Below the pieces are notes generated by a model. The model had not been told where the DNA came from. It did no database searches and saw nothing but the letters and a program-made list of their open reading frames with translations. The position numbers were made by a program, and so were the translations under genes. This document shows, piece by piece, positions 20,396-31,626 of a stretch of DNA of 64,000 bases (within the stretch, counting starts at the first letter, position 1; each line of letters begins with the position of its first letter). Origin of the DNA: Gracilaria domingensis (lineage: Eukaryota; Rhodophyta; Florideophyceae; Gracilariales; Gracilariaceae); assembly GCA_022539475.1 (NCBI GenBank), contig VCMS01000128.1, positions 124,001 to 188,000 of the forward strand, written 5' to 3'.

Positions 20396-22707
20396 GCTGA
20401 ACTTGGCGACTCAGAGGACAATAAGGTGCACGGATGAAATCGCACTGGACGCTGCTGACGAGGGGAGAAAAAGAGACGAGACCTGCAGCGCAAAGAACTC
20501 GGGTTTGAAGTCAGTAGCCAAGCTCGCTGAGTAAAATACTTTAGAGGTGCAACCACTGACTCATGTCTCTGCTCTGTGAGACATGCGTTGCAGCACCGTG
20601 GCGAGTAAGTCTTTCGTCTTTAGGTGGTAGGGGGCAACTGAGGGGAAAAGCTTTCGAACAAAACTCCGTGAGTCACTCTCAAGAGAGAAGTCATTGGTAG
20701 CTACGGAGCAATGATGAGTCATGGACCACTACCCCTGGCCAATGAAAAAGTCTTGTCTCCCGAGAGACAAAAAGAAAAACGTGACTGGTGTAAAGAGTAT
20801 TTCATATCTCGAACATGACCTTTGGTGCGGCTATCGAGAACCCAATCAGATTTAAGAAAGGTTGAAAATGCTATGAGTTCATTATCGTCGCAAACCAGCT
20901 CGAGGCCCCGTACGGTACTCGTCCGTGGTAAAATCGTCGATTCTGATGACGGACTTCACATGAACTCAAGCTGGCAAGGCCCAAAACGCTGCTCATAATT
21001 TTTATATTCAAATCAACAAGCGCCCTATACAGCGCTCCAGGGCCTATTCGAGTTCGTGTGAAGTCCGTGGTCGATTTTCAACGATTTGCCCTTCGTACCA
21101 CGGTCGTTCTGCGGTTGGAGCTCGTTTCCGACGATGTCCGCGGGAATCTTGCGGCAGGAGTTAAAATTGGCGCGTGCGTCGCTTCAAGTTCATTCTACAC
21201 GTATACATGCACGATTCTCTGGTGGCCGTTCCTTTCTTGCGTTGGAAAGAAAGCTTGTCCCCGCACAATTACTGGGACATTGATCGCAAGCATCTCTTCA
21301 TCGCGTTCCAAATAGGACCTGACTACACCCATCGTATCCCTGTAACCACTTTGAATTGCCTTCACAATGTGTGAGCTTGGAAATTTGCGGTTGCAGATGG
21401 TGCAACCAGTGGTTGCACACATACGTCTAGTTCTCTTGACTTCCGAATTCCATGACTAAGACCTGTCATACTTTCGTACCGTATAATCATGGACTGTATG
21501 CGTCTGAAATTATTCTGTAGAAGGAGGGTAGTTACCTAATGGAGAGAAACGCAGTTGCCTGGATTGAAAGCCTCTGCCAATGGTATGTTTGGAGGGGTTG
21601 GAATTTGTTTCATATTAGGGGTATAAGGTGGGTACAGATTTAAGGGAATGAGAAGCTAGAAGCAACACAGCGTGCTGGGCCCTGAAATGCACCTCATTGA
21701 TCTTGGTATTGTTGCTTGACGTACCTTACAAATGTCGATACTGAAGGTATTGCTGGGATTCAGCTTCGTATCTGCCGAAGCTAGCCCTCTTACCTGCTGA
21801 CAGCAGGCTGCTGTAGGTATCAGTTCATATTTCCTCTTGTGAGAGTCCGTCGCTTCATGGCGCAGGTGGTCGCAGCATGATCGTGCGTGTAGTTGTTGTG
21901 TGGTCACAAGCAAAATACTGCAGTAGAAAGAGCGCAATTATAGATTAACTCTTGCCTCACACTTTTCGCTCCCTTCGTCTTTCACTTTCCTTCGGCTACT
22001 ACCCGTACTTTCACGGCATTCATACACAAATAGTTCAAAATACGAAGATCGGCGCTGAAATAGTCTTTCCCAGCTGCTTGCTGCGGAGCAGGTCCTTGGC
22101 GCAATGTACGTGTCTGGTGAACCGATTTTGAGGTCAGAAAAAGCCGTGATGGCGAGAGATTCGTGATGCCCGATCCTATGACGGCCATGGGGCGCATTAT
22201 GAGAACATGTTTATCGTGACATGATGTGCGCAGTTGCCGTTCAAAAATCCGATCAAAGATTGCTCACAATACCACTCGATAACTTGAGACCCCCACTCCG
22301 AATACGGTGGAGCAATTTGGCTTTCGACAGGCATACAAGATGTTTTGCTATTCCCTCTCCCTTTGACCTCCTGAGTATAGAGTATAATTACTTGTAACCT
22401 CGGCTCAATGCTTGGCCTCGCTTCGCTCTGACACTCGTTCGCCATAATATATCGCCCCTGCCCATCGCAACAACCTTGTAGCGAGAGTGTAGACTCGGAT
22501 TATAGGGCTGCAAATTAGAGCTTACATCGTTTTAGAGGATATTGATGGCCATCATTTCCACCTCCAATACCGAAAGCTTCAAGGATGAATCAAGCATTTG
22601 ACCTCTCTCATATTCTGCTCGTGAGGTTCCTTCACACTGGTATAGCGTGTTCTCTCAGAAAACAAACGTTCGTACCAAGCAGCTGATATCTGCTTGTACA
22701 TTCGGAC
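20396..22707. other. Intergenic region between the divergent pair, copy A
   Basis: About 2.3 kb separates the 5' ends of the HAT pseudogene and linker gene; the equivalent gap in copy B is also about 2.4 kb. No gene is recognised. The main structure is a long imperfect foldback at about 20910-21110. Confidence 0.55.
20910..21110. repeat. Long imperfect foldback
   Basis: ACGGACTTCACATGAACTC (20949-20967) pairs with GAGTTCGTGTGAAGTCCGT (21050-21068) with one mismatch. Flanking arms CCGTGGTA and TACCACGG and an inner GGCCC/GGGCC extend the fold. This suggests a MITE-like insertion. Confidence 0.6.
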
Positions 22708-23580
22708 ATGGCTTTCGTCAAGGTTATGCTCCCTACTTTCAATGGAAAGTCTGGAACTCTATTCGCTTCAAAATGCACAGTCCGACTGATACAGTCTTAT
22801 TCTCGAGGATGTGTTCGCATGGTATTCTCGTCGTTTGATGAGCCGGACACTGCAGGCTTCTTGAGAGACAGTCACTTGGTTTCCAAACAGAAAGTTCTCT
22901 CTGCTGTTTACAAACACATATTCGGAAACTCGTACATCATGGAGGAAGATCGTGCGAAAATGACTGGGTTGGAAAACGATTTTGTGCGGGGAAAGATCTC
23001 TGTGCGTGATCTTGTGCGACAGCTCGGAAAGAGCGAGTTGTACAAAGCACGATTCTTCGAACGATGTGGACCGTATCGTTTTATCGAGCTCAATTTGAAA
23101 CATTTCCTCGGGCGCGGTCCCGAAAGTCAACCAGAGATTTCGTTCCATGTGGAAAAGTTGATGAAGGATGGCTACGAAGCGGAGATCGACTCGTACTTTG
23201 ATACCGGAGAGTACAATGAACGTTTTGGAGACAATGGTGTCCCCAGATTTGTATTTATGAGCAGATATCTCCGAGCTGATAATTTCAATAGAATGGCATT
23301 GCTTCGCAAGAATTACGACGGATGTGGTACTAGTGTTGTGGCGGGTATGAATGCTTTTGGAGAGCCCATTGCGGCACAGCTCATTATGGGGCACGCAGAA
23401 CACGTAAACGACATTGAGGGAATAAGAGCAGGATTACCATCGCGCTACCGTGTGGAGCCGCTGCAAAGAGCTAAGCCGCCGAGCGGGATGGTCGAACCTG
23501 TAGCAAATCCAAAACTTGAATTTCGGCGTCGACGTCTTCCGAAAAACCTTGTCTCAGGCACGTTTATTTACGACATGTAG
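22708..23580 (+). CDS. Phycobilisome linker polypeptide, plastid-targeted
   Basis: This 290-residue protein has one phycobilisome linker domain (about residues 45-185). Diagnostic stretches are VYKHIFGNSYIMEEDRAKM, GKISVRDLVRQLGKSELY, RFFERCGPYRFIELNLKH and FLGRGPESQPEISFHVEKL, followed by the linker hallmark YEAEIDSYFDTGEYNERFGD. The first 37 residues are Ser/Lys/Arg-rich with few acids, consistent with a plastid transit peptide; MVFSSF may mark the mature start. Linkers join biliprotein hexamers in rods and cores of the light-harvesting antenna on the plastid thylakoid. The leader shows that the gene is nuclear. A C-terminal extension of about 100 residues (KNYDGCGTSVVAGM...) is shared with copy B. 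Which linker position it occupies cannot be told. It has no intron. It is divergent from the HAT pseudogene at 20395. Confidence 0.92.
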   Translation: MAFVKVMLPTFNGKSGTLFASKCTVRLIQSYSRGCVRMVFSSFDEPDTAGFLRDSHLVSKQKVLSAVYKHIFGNSYIMEEDRAKMTGLENDFVRGKISVRDLVRQLGKSELYKARFFERCGPYRFIELNLKHFLGRGPESQPEISFHVEKLMKDGYEAEIDSYFDTGEYNERFGDNGVPRFVFMSRYLRADNFNRMALLRKNYDGCGTSVVAGMNAFGEPIAAQLIMGHAEHVNDIEGIRAGLPSRYRVEPLQRAKPPSGMVEPVANPKLEFRRRRLPKNLVSGTFIYDM

Positions 23581-24156
23581 ATTTTCACATTGTTCGACTC
23601 CCAAGTTGTCTGCAGCAGCCCGATAAAACAGACGTAAACACTGCTTCTGCGTAGGTTTTCAATTTACGAACGGTATCAAATGCAGTCTGGACAGCGTGCT
23701 TCCAATAGATTTATCTACAGATACAGTTCTTCTGCGGAATTAAAAACTTACATCACAAAAGACGAATCAGAAGCACTGATGGTCCAAGGCCGAGCAGAAT
23801 TTTGATGCTGTCAGCGGCAGATGGCAGGCACAAGGAGTTCCGATACGATATCCGGGGTGCAGGCGTAAGGTCGCATGAACTAGTGTGGCGAACAGGAGGG
23901 GAGCAAAGCCCTTGTGACTGCCTGCTGCAGCTGACAGCATGTCAACTGGAAGGTTTGCTAGACACGTCGAGGAATCAGAAGAAATGTAACAAAAGATTAG
24001 GTGCATTCGTGAACTATATTGCAAGTCTGAAGAGACGAAATGTCACCTACAGCTAGTACTTTTTAATCACTTCAATGTCCCCTTGAGGTTGGGGGCAACA
24101 CTGCCATCCATTTCCTCATCGTTTTCGTTCGAAGTCGTGTTCACGTGATCTGTCCT
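23581..24156. other. Intergenic spacer between convergent linker and HAT genes
   Basis: The linker (plus) and HAT gene (minus) converge here. Nothing coding is supported; no clear terminator structure is seen. Confidence 0.5.
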
Positions 24157-25728
24157 TCATCGAAGAGTGCATGCTGGGCCAGTTTCCCACTCCCCCAACT
24201 CTTCTTCCATTTGCCACCACGCGTGCCATACAGCAATATGTCTTGGATCGGCGTCAATGCCTTTTTGGAACAAAGACCGCGCTGTCTCCACGTCCCCATA
24301 CTTCTGCTCCAAAAGAGCCCACGCTTGCCATGCGGGTGCACAACTCGGATCGGCATTGATCGCCTTCTTGAACAAAGCTTGTGCCTTGATTACATTTCCG
24401 TGCCGTCCCTCCATGCATGCCCATGCCTGCCAGCTAATCGCGTGGCTCGGATCGCTTCGTGTTGCACATTGAAATAAGCGTCGAGCCTCTCCCAAGTTGC
24501 CTTCCCTGGATTCCATCCTCGCCCAAGCGTTCCACGTTGGAGCATTACAGGAGTCAGCTTCTGTGCCTCTTACAAAGTACTGTCTGGCTGTTTCAGGCCT
24601 TCCGCAGCTGTGTTCCATGATAGCCCATGCCTGCCATATGTACACATGATGTGGGTTTGCTTCAGCACCACGCATGAATAGCTTTCGCGCATTTGAAATG
24701 TTTCCAGCCTTCTTCTCAGACAAGGCCCAAGCTTGAAAGATGGGCGCCTTTTGAGCACCTGTCAAATTTGGACATGCCAGAGTAGCCAAGAACAGCTGTC
24801 GAGAACGCTCAAAATTGCCGCACTTACTCTCCATCGAGCCCCAGGCGTGTAAGATCTTCGCACATTGCCTTCCATGCTTTGTAAGTCCCTCAAAGAAAAT
24901 GCTTCTTGCCTTGTCCCATTGTTTTTGTTGCTCTTCGAACTTGGCCCAAGTCAACAAAGTGCGAATACCGTCCTTATCTCCGGCCTTCAAAACGGCAGTC
25001 TTAAACAAAAACCTGGCACGCGAATAGTCATACTGAGAAGCCTCGAAGCGGGCCCACGCCGTCCAAGTACGAGGGGAGTCGAGGTTCAAGCGTACGGCAT
25101 TGACAAAAAGCTGACGTGCCTGTGTCTTGTTTCCATACTTCCCTTCAAACGTAGCAAACGCCTGAATGAGCGGCACATGGCTTGGATCGGTGCGCAGTCC
25201 ATTCAAAAAGTACTCACGAGCAGTGGAAACTCTTCCCTTCCTTTGTTCCATGAGTGCCCATGCGTTCCACACTGCAGCTTGTGTGGCGGGCTCGGATGCG
25301 GCAGATACGGCGCGAGCAAATAATTGTCTTGCAACTTGCTCGTCCCCCTTCGAGCCTTCTAGGCAGGCCCAGGAGCGAAGAACCTCGGAACCACCTTCGG
25401 AACCACAATCCACACCTGCAAGCGAGCGAAAGGCGTCTCTTGCACAATTGTAACGTCGGTGACTTATAAGCTCACGGGCGTGCTGCAGAAGAGACGAACT
25501 TTGATCAGAGTCTGGAGTAGATTTGAAGTCTGACATCTTCGGTGGTGCTGTCGGGCAATGGAGACGAACAGCAGGGGTTTGCACTTGTGCTACAATTTCA
25601 GAGTTGAATCGCATAGTGGTGCACGGCGAGTGTTTAAGAGCAGGTCCAAGGAAGAGCGTCTGTGAAACAATGGGCGTGATGAAGGCAGACATCGTGAACA
25701 GGGAAAGCGCAAATGATGTGCAGGGCAT
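24157..25728 (-). CDS. HAT-repeat (half-a-TPR) protein, Mbb1/HCF107-like
   Basis: The 523-residue protein begins with an ATG at 25728. Residues 1 to about 65 are Ser/Thr-rich and hydrophobic, like a plastid transit peptide. From about residue 105 it consists of roughly eleven to twelve tandem 34-residue helical repeats with the HAT signature, for example WNAWALMEQRKGRVSTAREYF, WQAWACMEGRHGNVIKAQ and WQAWALLEQKYGDVETARSL. HAT repeats bind RNA in processing factors. In green plastids the all-HAT proteins Mbb1 and HCF107 protect and process psbB/psbH transcripts, and this protein has that architecture, so a role in plastid mRNA stability is inferred. It is intact, unlike its copy at 19556-20395. 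It converges on the linker gene upstream and diverges from the broken linker at 28098. Confidence 0.82.
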   Translation of the reverse strand: MPCTSFALSLFTMSAFITPIVSQTLFLGPALKHSPCTTMRFNSEIVAQVQTPAVRLHCPTAPPKMSDFKSTPDSDQSSSLLQHARELISHRRYNCARDAFRSLAGVDCGSEGGSEVLRSWACLEGSKGDEQVARQLFARAVSAASEPATQAAVWNAWALMEQRKGRVSTAREYFLNGLRTDPSHVPLIQAFATFEGKYGNKTQARQLFVNAVRLNLDSPRTWTAWARFEASQYDYSRARFLFKTAVLKAGDKDGIRTLLTWAKFEEQQKQWDKARSIFFEGLTKHGRQCAKILHAWGSMESKCGNFERSRQLFLATLACPNLTGAQKAPIFQAWALSEKKAGNISNARKLFMRGAEANPHHVYIWQAWAIMEHSCGRPETARQYFVRGTEADSCNAPTWNAWARMESREGNLGEARRLFQCATRSDPSHAISWQAWACMEGRHGNVIKAQALFKKAINADPSCAPAWQAWALLEQKYGDVETARSLFQKGIDADPRHIAVWHAWWQMEEELGEWETGPACTLR

Positions 25729-26157
25729 GGATCAGGTCAAGCAGAATGCCTGTGGAGCGGACGAGAGAGGTAACGGAAAGGATCCGGAAGACAGGGAGAT
25801 CGAAGATAAAAGCGCATCAGGCTGCGTAGAGGTGGAGTAGGGACTGGGCGAGCTGAGGTCACTAATTCCGCCAGTCTGGCGGTCTCGCTGTTCGTGTCAA
25901 GAGCGTGTCATTATGATAGTGCCTTGCCACTGATTGGGCAGCAAAAGGGTTGGAGGAAATAGGTCTCATGATCAAAGGCATCGGCGATTGCAAAGAATTG
26001 GTTTTTATTCATAACCCTAGTAGAGGGTAAGGATAAATGAAGGACAGACAGTATAGAAATTGACTTACGCCAATTATAAAATGGAACACAACTTTTGGAC
26101 CACTCCGAAGACCCCATCAGATATCGGTAAGGGGCATTATATGACTTTGTGAATACG

Positions 26158-26230
26158 GAAACAGGAAACGCTCAATCAAAATGTGTGCAATAAAAACTGC
26201 ACACGTTCGTCTGTGAGCGTTTCCTGTTTC
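26158..26230. repeat. Inverted repeat with 17-bp arms
   Basis: GAAACAGGAAACGCTCA (26158-26174) and TGAGCGTTTCCTGTTTC (26214-26230) are perfect complements, with a further inner TGTGCA/TGCACA pair. Confidence 0.85.
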
Positions 26231-26462
26231 GTTTCCGAAGGCAGCTGGATTTGTTTCGCCTTCTAGGAAGGAAACAGAGCATGCCATTCCATTTACGATA
26301 AAAATGCAAACACTTTCGAACTTGCATCCGTCTTTTATCTTGAGGGCTTATGAAGATATGGTAGCAGTCCTCAGAAACAAAATAGATTCGCAGACCGTGG
26401 CCTTTTTCGGTACCGGACCGGTACTCTCCTTCAGATTGTTGGTCCGGGCCTGAGGCTCTACA

Positions 26463-26530
26463 GGTACGGTTACGGCTGCCCGGGCAGAGATAATAGTTAT
26501 TATATCTGCCCCAGCAGCCGTAACCGTACC
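26463..26530. repeat. Near-palindrome, about 68 bp
   Basis: GGTACGGTTACGGCTGC (26463-26479) pairs perfectly with GCAGCCGTAACCGTACC (26514-26530). Inside, GGGCAGA pairs with TCTGCCC and the centre is an AT palindrome. Confidence 0.85.
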
Positions 26531-27120
26531 CACGAGCACCTGTGCTCTCGTTTCTGAGGTTGAAAATCCTCGCAAACGGGCCCGAACCGGTGTACGGTTT
26601 CTGGACCGCAGTTTCCTTAAAGAGGTTCCTCGTTTATCGATAAGTTAGACAATCCTGCATGAACAATAACGCACTCCACATGGCTCAGCACTCGCTTCGC
26701 CAGGTTGTAAGCTACTGTACGTTTTAAAGATTTTTGGAGGAAGCACAGTCCCAACGTTTGGCCCTTTGCGCTCGTTCCCGACGAGTTTTGCTGTTCCGAT
26801 GACTTGATACCCTCGTAGGGACTGCTTACTGGCATCAATGGATCGAAGAGATGCTTCGCTCGTAGCACACGCATACGACTCAAGTGTCGCTTCCTTGTGA
26901 CCAGAAGTTAATGCTTCGAGAAAAAAAACTTGCGCAGATTCCAACATGCTAGTATTTAAGGAACTCACGATTCAGAAGGTGGAGAAAGTTGGATGTGCGC
27001 AGATGTATTTCTGCCCAGAACTTGAAACCAGCTGTGCGATCTTCTTGATTGGTGCTTCCCGTGCTTCTGGTATTTCTAAGAAACTTTCCGAAATCTGATG
27101 GGTCTTGGGAGCGGCTATTG

Positions 27121-27187
27121 TTCGACGCACTATGACTCATAATGCGTCGAACGCGTGACATCTCATAATTTATGAGATGTCACGCGT
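27121..27187. repeat. Two adjoining hairpins including a 37-nt perfect palindrome
   Basis: TTCGACGCA (27121) pairs with TGCGTCGAA (27143-27151). Immediately after, 27151-27187 is a perfect palindrome with arms ACGCGTGACATCTCATAA and its complement around one T. Confidence 0.85.
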
Positions 27188-27272
27188 GTACACACTTGCG
27201 ATATACAGCATTGCGAGCCACTTGCGAGATCTTCGAAAAATAACGCAACTGGATGAACACAAGTACACTGTA

Positions 27273-27395
27273 TAGGTTATTACACAGGGCCATACCGAGC
27301 GATAGTGGACCGAGACAGATGCTTGCCCGAGCGAAGCGAGGCCAAGCATGCCGAGGTCCACAATACCGCTCGGCTCAGTCCTGTGTAGTAACCTA
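27273..27395. repeat. 123-nt foldback
   Basis: Arms TAGGTTATTACACAGG and CCTGTGTAGTAACCTA (one mismatch) enclose CCGAGCG/CGCTCGG, GTGGACC/GGTCCAC and a terminal GCTTG..CAAGC loop. It could be a MITE or a structured RNA. Confidence 0.75.
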
Positions 27396-28097
27396 CTTGT
27401 CGGAGAGACTTATGGCCATTGGATGAAGTACAAATCGCCGCAATTCGTTGCTGAGAGCGACAAGGACATAAAGCGGTCATGTTCTCGTCCTCGAGTATTA
27501 ACAATAACCTACCAGCTTTGCGAATATAATTTCCAGGTTAATGCTCTCAGCTTTCTACTAGAAAGTTTCTAGAGCAATAACCAGTTCTTGTGGATTTACG
27601 TGTAGGTATAACTAGAATATTGCTTGTTGTCTTGCTTGATAAGTACTTATGCTCATCTGGGCTCCTTTTGACCACGAAACACGAAACTCTTCGCTTCATA
27701 TATTCCTAACCATGCTTCTGAGCACGAATTTGACTTTACTAAATCTACTTTGAAGCAATATTGACATGAAATGCTCTGTACTTCTGACCCAGTGAGATGA
27801 ACAACTAAAGCTGATTGGAATATCTCTGGCCGTAGTTTGCTCTTCGCTTGCGGTAAAACAGTTGTGATTGCCATCAGAGTCTGCACGAGAGGTCCTCTTC
27901 ATTGTTTGCCAGAGAGCATATCTATCTCTTCGTGGGCATTGGCGAACTGCTGCCATTGATTCTAGACCCACTCAAGACCTCACAGAAAATCGGGATACAA
28001 TCGCTGTAATTGTTCGAGCACAACTTGCAACCAGGCCGTGCGTATAAAGCATGGGATTCCACCGCGCTACAAACCATCGCTACTGGCATCAGCAGAC

Positions 28098-28920
28098 ATG
28101 GCTTTCATCAATCTTACCATCACTAGGTTCAGTGGAACGGCCGTAACTCTTTCCCATTCAACATGCTCATTCCGAAAGATGAGGGCACCTTCTTTGGCCT
28201 GCTCGCGCATGGCTTTCTCATCGTTTGATGAGCCGGATGCGGCAGTATTTCTGCGGGACAATAACTTGCTCTCGAAAGAAAAGGCTCTTTCTTCTGTTTA
28301 CAAGCACGTATTTGGCAATGTATACCTAATGGAGGAAGATCGCGCAAAACTGGAAGCGGTAGAGAATGAGTTTCTTCTGGGAAAGATCTCCGTGCGTGAG
28401 CTTGTGTGTGCACTGGGTAAGAGCGATCTATACAAGACTCGATTCTTTGATCGGTGTGTTCCATATCGTTTTATCGAACTAAATTTCAAGCACTTTTTGG
28501 GGCGCGCCCCCGAAAGTCAGCAAGAGGTTTCGTTCCATGTGGAAAAATTGATGGAGAAGGGGTAGGTACGAAGCAGAGATCGACTCCTACTTTGATACTG
28601 GAGAGAATAATGAAGGTTTTGGAGATAACGGGGTCCCCAGGTTTGTTTTCAAAGACAGATATTTCAGTATTGACAACTTCAATATAGTGACATTGATGCG
28701 TAAGAACTACGACGGGTGTGGTACTAGTATTGTGCCGGGTTTGAAGTCTCGTAAAAATCCATTTCCAGCACAGCTGATAATGGGAAGAAAAGATTCTGTG
28801 AGAGACATTGAGAGGATAGTCTCAAGACTTCCATCACGATTCCGTGTGGAGAAGAAGGAAGCGGCACCGGCGAAGAGCGAAAATGAAGAGCGAGTTGCAG
28901 AACCACAACTTGCAAGATAG
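28098..28920 (+). pseudogene. Phycobilisome linker paralogue disrupted by a 4-bp duplication (copy B)
   Basis: From the ATG at 28098 (MAFINLTITRFSG) the frame parallels the intact linker at 22708: transit-like leader, AFSSFDEPDAA, VYKHVFGNVYLMEEDRAK, RFFDRCVPYRFIELNFKHF and FHVEKLMEKG. It then meets TAG at 28563-28565. The cause is a tandem GGTA duplication at 28561-28568. One frame over, homology resumes at once (YEAEIDSYFDTGE) and continues through NYDGCGTSIVPG to TAG at 28920. The first piece would keep most of the linker domain but lose the conserved YEAEIDSY segment. A frameshift pseudogene is the simplest view; ribosomal frameshifting or a sequencing slip are alternatives. Confidence 0.88.
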
Positions 28921-31626
28921 ACTTTGTTGAATCAGCAAGTATGTGATCACGCAATCTTATGAATTAGGACATCATATGCTTATGCTCAAGTTGTCCTGTC
29001 ACTTGATACGAGAATCAAATTGTTCTTTTGCATGGAAATGCTCAAACAGATGAGGATCTCTGGAGAATTGTTCGCTTGATTACTGTTCGAAGTAGAGCCC
29101 CCTGTAATAGAGGCTACAACAGCGCCGGTTTAGCAGAGTTTACGGTACAAAAAAGATACATCACTATCCACTCTTATTTTCTGTTCACCATCACGCCTTC
29201 GAAACTCTAATGTGTGCTGCATCAATTACCCCTGGTGCAGTGTCTTTCTGGAGCAGCAAAGGTGTATCCGAAAAGTATTGAAAATTAGGCAGCCAAGAGC
29301 CCACGTTTACGGCTTGAATCCAATACAATATAGTTTATTGTTGGTCAGAGGGGGGCCCATGAAGGACTGCAGCTGTTTCGGCGTCGCTCATAGTTGCGGT
29401 GTTGAAGGGAATGAAAGGCAAAGGCAAGCAGACACAAGCGCTCTGTAGACTCTACTCGGGATGCCGCCGAACATCAGCAGACTGCTGCTGTGTCCGGGCA
29501 TTGATTCTGTGTTGCTCGGACAGTTCTCGAGAAACGTACTTCCTTTTTGCGTTGCATTTGCTTCCAAATCGGGATGCAGGCGCACAGGACTACCTAGGTA
29601 GTTTTGAGTCAGAAAAAAACCTGTCTGGCCACACAACTGCGAACTACCCACGCAAAAATTCTATTGCGTAGCGATCAACATCTATCCAGATATTCTCAAA
29701 ACCATTTTTGGTTGGATGTTGCACAAACAGAGAGAAGCCGCGGGCTTCCTTTATTCTTCGCCCTTAGCTTTGATCAAACGTTCTTTCGCCATTTGTCCAA
29801 AAGAAGCAATGACATTGTTCTCGAGCTATATTTATCTTGCAACGTGTTGAGGCGTGATGCTCGTTGATTTCAAAAGTGAATGCCTACTCTGAGACCGTTC
29901 ATCGCCTGTGGGCAGTTCCAAGTTGGAACTTCCAACCGCCCTCCTCGATATGAGTGCTGTTCGACGACGCTGAAGACTGTTGATTACTGTGCAGCACTGT
30001 TACCTGCCTACGTCAGCCCGACCTTTGTCAACAAAGACCCACTAGGGCCGTTAATGCTCATCCAAGGCGAGAGTTAAGAGCCTCTACTCTACGCGGCAAA
30101 CATTGTCTTACGCCTCCGTTTTTACTGTTATCGTCGTGGTGGACTGCAGGAGGTACGGGACCTGCAACCGGAGATAAGGCCTGTTTGTAATCCAGTAACG
30201 TTGCTACGCAGTTTGAGCTTTTGGTTCGAAAGTGGCGTGATCAGCCCGTGGCGCAGTATGACCAAGGGCGCCGTACTTTGAGGAGGCGACATCCGGCGCG
30301 TAACGCCTACGCTCGTGAGGTCGCCACCGACTTAATCGTCCGACAAACCCAGAGGAACCATGCGGGCGGGCCGCGTGCATCATGCAGGGTCGATGTTTCA
30401 ACTTGACTTTTATTCATTTTGAGAATAGATTTGAATCCTTCAAAAAAATTCTAAATTGAAGGCTTCTCTAGTAGAGGGCCCAGATCAAGATCCAAACATG
30501 GATCTTGTTACAAGACTCGAAGCCGTTCAGGTCGCAGGCAACTCTAGAAGCATTGGTTCACGTCACCGCTATGCGCTACGAATTCCGAAGCATCTGCGGC
30601 GAGAATCCGGACAACACTGGCGAGAACTTGGAGAAGGTTTTGCTCTGAGCTCATGGCATGTGTATTCTCATCATCCTCATCTATTATGTTTTGACTCTGT
30701 TAGTTCCCTATCGCTGAGCGTTGACCTAAAAACAGAGCCTTCCCACCAGAACCACCGCGAGTGCATGCAGAGTTAGACAAACGCCCAGAATTCGTAGTGA
30801 AGACATGGACCTACAGGATCATTTACAGTTATTGCAGCATATGGTGCTACCGAAGGCAGAAGCAACTGCGAAGCGATCCTTTGAACGGCAGGACTTTTTG
30901 ACAGATGAGTCGAGAAGCTCGAAAAGTAATTCAATCACTGTAGCATGCCCCAAAACCCGACGCGACTTGCATTGGCTGTGATTGTGTGGCTCTTGACGGT
31001 AAGCTGGAGTCTGTGATGCTGAAGGGGAGCAACAGCGATATTTTTGGAGTGCTTCCGGCGGGGTTGGGAGAGACCAGTTAAAGAGGTCGCTTCGCTTGGG
31101 AGTTTGCGATCAGAGATAGATTTCCTACACATTTGCTCTATGTTGAGCTGAGAAACAAGGCGGCTACAACGATCAACGTCAATGGTTTCCCACCAACTGG
31201 TCAACTCAAAGGTGGAGAGAAACTCCCGCAATCGATATGGCAGTCGTCTTTTAAAAGCCACAGACAAGGTGGCTAGATGGTTCAGGAACAATGTCCGTGC
31301 TCCTCATTTGTGATTTATAGAGAAACGAGGGAATAACACATCACATGTTCCCAATGCGGGGCGTAGTTCTTCACGAGAACGGCCTGCATGTAACTGGAGA
31401 TGAGAGATTCCCAGAAAGAGAGGACAGAAAGTTCAACGACATCGAGATCTGGTATGGGGCGCCAGCCGCGGGATTAACGGTCACTGACTCGTCTGCGACT
31501 ATGATTGTGCGGGAGATTGAACTCCAGTAGCTGGTTCGTTACTTGTCACAAGATATATCTCCAGGTCTTCACTGACGCTCTCGGTAATCCCTTCACAAGA
31601 CTGGAGTTGGTAGCTCACATGCCCGT
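28921..31626. other. Intergenic region without recognised genes
   Basis: Frames of 60-118 codons occur on both strands (for example 30935-31291 minus and 30456-30776 plus), but none shows a family motif, signal peptide or repeat. No tRNA or long inverted repeat was seen. Confidence 0.5.

Larger units (their letters stand above)
25729..28097. other. Intergenic region of copy B, rich in foldbacks
   Basis: No gene is supported. At least five inverted repeats are packed into 26158-27395; they are listed separately. A frame at 26645-26968 (minus) has a vague repeat-like look (MLESAQVFFLEALTSGHKEA) but cannot be assigned. Confidence 0.5.

Noticed and set aside
30204-30406. Possible structured RNA or small gene near 30.2-30.4 kb
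   Set aside because: Frames on both strands have no motif, and the apparent pairing is short and scattered.
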